Positions 6,422 through 8,509 of a DNA stretch of 8,509 bases are shown here, one piece after another. Each line of letters begins with the position of its first letter. The first letter of the stretch is position 1. The DNA lies in assembly GCA_964236535.1 (NCBI GenBank), contig CAXSEF010000120.1:1-8509 (forward strand), written 5' to 3'. Under the pieces are notes generated by a model that saw only the letters and a program-made list of their open reading frames with translations, did not search any database and was not told the DNA's origin. Made by a program: the position numbers and the translations under genes. The stretch is from CAXSEF01 sp964236535. Its GTDB lineage: Bacteria; Pseudomonadota; Alphaproteobacteria; Acetobacterales; Acetobacteraceae.

Positions 6422-6650
6422 TGGACGTGGCAAGCGACCTCCGGCCGAGGCGCTGGTCGCGCTCCAGCAGCGTATCGACGCACTGCCGGCCCGAAGCTCG
6501 GAACGCCGCGCGCTTCTGGAAAGCACTGCTGCCTTGTATGGCATTTCGCGTTCCACGCTGTATCGCGCCCTGCAGGGCCACCAGCGCCCCACGCCGGTCC
6601 GCCGCGCCGATCGCGGAAGGCCGCGCAAGCTGGCCGCCACCGAGCTGTAG
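6414..6650 (+). pseudogene. N-terminal DNA-binding part of the transposase, ended by an amber codon
   Basis: GTG at 6414 starts a frame that overlaps the recombinase stop (GTGGCTGA) and reads VADGRGKRPPAEAL onward. A helix-turn-helix at about residues 33-54 (ALYGISRSTLYRALQG) would bind the end repeats, followed by a basic linker PVRRADRGRPRKLAATEL. TAG at codon 79 (6648-6650) stops it. After the TAG the same frame runs on (RACEIIAAL..., then RHLSTNRAIELLEGEG) straight into the catalytic part without any shift, so this and the 6753-8069 entry are one gene of 551 codons. CAG to TAG (Gln) is the simplest explanation. No strong RBS is seen; translation is probably coupled to the recombinase. Confidence 0.75.
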
Positions 6651-6752
6651 CGCGCCTGCGAGATCATCGCCGCCCTGAAGCTGCACACCACGAACAGGAA
6701 GGGCCGGCACCTTTCGACCAACCGGGCCATAGAGCTGCTGGAGGGCGAGGGC

Positions 6753-8069
6753 GTGGAAACGCCGGACGGGCTGGTGCGGCTCGCGCCCGGCACCCTTACC
6801 CGCACCACCGCGAACCGCTACCTGCGCCAGTGGGGCTACAACCACGCCCGCATGACACGCCAACCCGCTGCCGTCCGGTTCCAGGCGGAACGCAGCAACG
6901 CGCTGTGGCAGTTCGACATGAGCCCGTCCGACCTGAAGGAGGTGCCGGCGCCGCTCTGGTCGGCACCGGGCCGGGGTGCGCCGACGCTCATGCTCTACAG
7001 CATCGTCGATGACCGCAGCGGGGCCGTCTACCAGGAATACCGCTGCGTATACGGCGAGGACGCCGAGAGCGCGTTGCGCTTCCTCTACAACGCCATAGCG
7101 CCCAAGACCGGGGACAGCGGCCTCGTGCTGCAAGGCATCCCGGACGCGATCTACCTGGACAACTGCCCGGTCGCGAAAAGCCGGGTGTTCAAGAACGTCA
7201 TGGCGTGCCTTGGCGTGCAGGTCATGACGCACATGCCGGCGGGCAAGGACGGCCGCCGCGTGACGGCGCGCAGCAAGGGCAAGGTTGAGCGTCCGTTCCG
7301 CACCGTGAAGGAGGCGCACGAGACGCTCTACCACTTCCACAAGCCCCAGGACGAGGCGGAAGCAAACCTGTGGCTGCACCGGTACCTCGCCAGCTACAAC
7401 GCCCAGCCGCACCGTGCCGAACCGCACTCCCGCAGCGAGGACTGGCTGGCGCACCTGCCCGCCACCGGTGTGCGCGCGATGTGCGACTGGGAACGCTACT
7501 GCGCCTTCGCCCGCGAGCCGGAGCGCCGGCTGGTCGCAGGCGATGCCCGGGTCACGGTCGAGGGTGTCATCTACGACGTGGCAGCCGAGCTGGCCGGCGA
7601 GACCGTCGTGCTGTGGTGGGGGCTGTTCGACCAAGACCTCTACGTCGAGCACAGCGACCTGCGGTTCGGTCCCTACCAGCCCAGCGGCGGGCCGATCCCG
7701 TTGCACTGTTACCGCAAGGCCGTAAAGAGCCGACTTGATGAGCGCGCCGACCGCGTGGCCGTGCTCGCCGATCGGCTCGGCCTGCCGCGCGCCATCATGG
7801 ACGGCGGCGGGGCGGCGCTGCGGCTGCCGACGCCGCGGTCCAGCGCCGTGCCGGACTATCGGCCGTTCGCCGGGCCGGACCCGTTCCAGCAGCTTGCCTA
7901 TCCCAGCGTGCTGGCCGCCAAGCATGCCATCGCCGACGAGATCGGCCAGCCGCTCGCCCGGCTGCGGGTCGAGGACCGCCGGTTCATCGACGACCTGGTC
8001 CACGCCACCCTCAATAAGCCTGAACTGCTGGCCCGCGTGCGCGAACGCTTCAACAAAGGAACGCCCTAA
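6753..8069 (+). CDS. DDE (rve-type) transposase, Mu/TniA-like, catalytic part
   Basis: Numbered from GTG 6414, the retroviral-integrase-like core holds D168 (LWQFDMSP), D249 (AIYLDNCP) and E292 (SKGKVERPFRTVKEA), a complete DDE triad. The second D and E are 42 residues apart, longer than the usual ~35. A second helix-turn-helix precedes it (TLTRTTANRYLRQWGYN, about 127-143). The region after about 350 (RLVAGDARVTVEGVIYDV..., LYVEHSDLRFGPY) resembles the beta-barrel C-terminal domain of Mu-type transposases, and the tail (to 551) would contact the ATPase. Joining of transposon ends to target is the expected activity. The open frame from GTG 6753 keeps the whole catalytic core but lacks the first helix-turn-helix because of the amber at 6648. 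It ends 1 nt before the ATPase start, so the two genes are an operon. Confidence 0.88.
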   Translation: METPDGLVRLAPGTLTRTTANRYLRQWGYNHARMTRQPAAVRFQAERSNALWQFDMSPSDLKEVPAPLWSAPGRGAPTLMLYSIVDDRSGAVYQEYRCVYGEDAESALRFLYNAIAPKTGDSGLVLQGIPDAIYLDNCPVAKSRVFKNVMACLGVQVMTHMPAGKDGRRVTARSKGKVERPFRTVKEAHETLYHFHKPQDEAEANLWLHRYLASYNAQPHRAEPHSRSEDWLAHLPATGVRAMCDWERYCAFAREPERRLVAGDARVTVEGVIYDVAAELAGETVVLWWGLFDQDLYVEHSDLRFGPYQPSGGPIPLHCYRKAVKSRLDERADRVAVLADRLGLPRAIMDGGGAALRLPTPRSSAVPDYRPFAGPDPFQQLAYPSVLAAKHAIADEIGQPLARLRVEDRRFIDDLVHATLNKPELLARVRERFNKGTP

Positions 8070-8070
8070 G

Positions 8071-8509
8071 ATGCTGACAGAGGTGATGGAGCACTTCGGG
8101 CTTGCCCGCGACCTGCACACAGCCGGGTTTTACGAAACGCCGCACCACAAGCAGGTGCTGAAAGAAATCCGCGCCGCCCTGCCCGGCGGACGGCTGATCG
8201 CGGTAACCGGCCTGATCGGCAGCGGCAAGACGGTGTTCATGCGTCGGCTCTATGCCGACCTGGGCCGGGAGGGACGCATCACTGTGTCGCGCTCACTGTT
8301 CATCGACAAGGGCCGGGTGTCGCTGACCAACCTGGTCGCCGCCCTGTTCTACGACCTGTCGCAGGACAAGGACCCGAGCATTCCAACTCAGGGGGAACGG
8401 CGCGAGCGCGCCTTGCAGGCGCTGGTCCGCCAGAGACGCAAACCCGTGGCGTTGTTCGTGGACGAGGCCCATGACCTGCATCACCGGACCCTGGTTGGCC
8501 TTAGCTCGA
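8071..8509 (+). CDS. AAA+ ATPase, TniB/MuB-like transposition protein (3' partial)
   Basis: ATG 8071 follows the transposase stop by 1 nt, with AAAGGA at 8055-8060. The 146 visible residues contain a Walker A loop GLIGSGKT (47-54) and a Walker B strand VALFVDEAHD (126-135), the layout of TniB, MuB, TnsC and IstB-related ATPases that select target DNA and activate the partner transposase. The N-terminal stretch MLTEVMEHFGLARDLHTAGF with YETPHHKQVL resembles ExeA/TniB-type starts. The family is usually 250-350 residues, so about half the gene lies outside the window. No damage is seen in the visible part, unlike its two upstream neighbours. Confidence 0.9.
   Translation, partial: MLTEVMEHFGLARDLHTAGFYETPHHKQVLKEIRAALPGGRLIAVTGLIGSGKTVFMRRLYADLGREGRITVSRSLFIDKGRVSLTNLVAALFYDLSQDKDPSIPTQGERRERALQALVRQRRKPVALFVDEAHDLHHRTLVGLSS

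Larger units (their letters stand above)
5431..8509 (+). mobile_element. Tn402/Tn7-like transposon (left end and core genes; right end outside window)
   Basis: The element joins four parts: a TG-starting left end with a phased repeat array (5440-5595), a serine recombinase (5774-6421), a Mu/TniA-type DDE transposase (6414-8069) and a TniB/MuB-like ATPase (8071 onward). A DDE transposase paired with an AAA+ ATPase and a site-specific recombinase is the hallmark of the Tn5053/Tn402 group, which transposes by cointegrate formation and resolution. In Tn5053 the recombinase gene comes last; here it comes first, next to the left end. The left boundary at 5431 is inferred from loss of IS1380 similarity and the TG terminus. 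The right end, any tniQ-like gene and any cargo are not visible. Confidence 0.65.

Noticed and set aside
5720..6808. 362-aa open frame on the minus strand
   Set aside because: Antisense to the serine recombinase and the transposase N-terminus; composition is typical of a shadow frame.
6333..8120. 595-aa open frame on the minus strand
   Set aside because: It lies antisense to the DDE transposase, which has a complete catalytic triad; no recognisable domain on the minus strand.

Overview
This is a high-GC bacterial window whose style suggests a proteobacterium, most likely an alphaproteobacterium. The hints are an IS1380-type remnant, an IS110-type remnant, GC-rich codon use, and GTG/TTG starts next to clear Shine-Dalgarno sites. 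No marker gene fixes the taxon, so this is only an inference. The window reads as an accessory region: two amino-acid transporters and an acetyltransferase lie between layers of mobile-element debris, and the right third is a transposon.

Left part (1-1375). The tail of an unseen gene overlaps, by ATGA, a small very basic protein (72-263), followed by a strong GC hairpin. Next is a membrane-anchored NERD-domain (nuclease-related) gene. Its 3' end is replaced near 1003-1018 by the C-terminal end of an IS110-family transposase in another frame.

Middle (1376-5053). An APC-superfamily permease on the minus strand (TTG start, good RBS) is divergent from a GNAT acetyltransferase on the plus strand. 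The GNAT gene is convergent with a second, different APC permease on the minus strand. Permease 1 contains a perfect 28-bp palindrome inside its coding sequence. Permease 2 has an in-frame TGA at codon 8 after a well-placed ATG and RBS, so it can be made only by restart (for example the TTG at codon 14) or by readthrough.

Right part (5054-8509). After a stretch with no gene, the first ~39 codons of an IS1380-family transposase run up to 5431, where a new element appears to begin with TG. From there lies a left-end array of six related 18-bp repeats (GCGCA..., four ending in TGAGAC). Their start-to-start spacings are 22, 22, 33, 21 and 40 bp, close to whole helical turns, as in the transposase-binding ends of Tn7- and Mu-like elements. 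Behind it are a serine recombinase, a Mu/TniA-type DDE transposase whose GTG start overlaps the recombinase stop, and an AAA+ ATPase of the TniB/MuB kind that runs off the window. The recombinase and the transposase each carry one in-frame amber codon where CAG (Gln) would restore the frame.

The most interesting signal is therefore a Tn402/Tn5053/Tn7-like transposon with recombinase-transposase-ATPase order and a phased repeat end, inserted into an IS1380 element and possibly already decaying through C-to-T nonsense changes.
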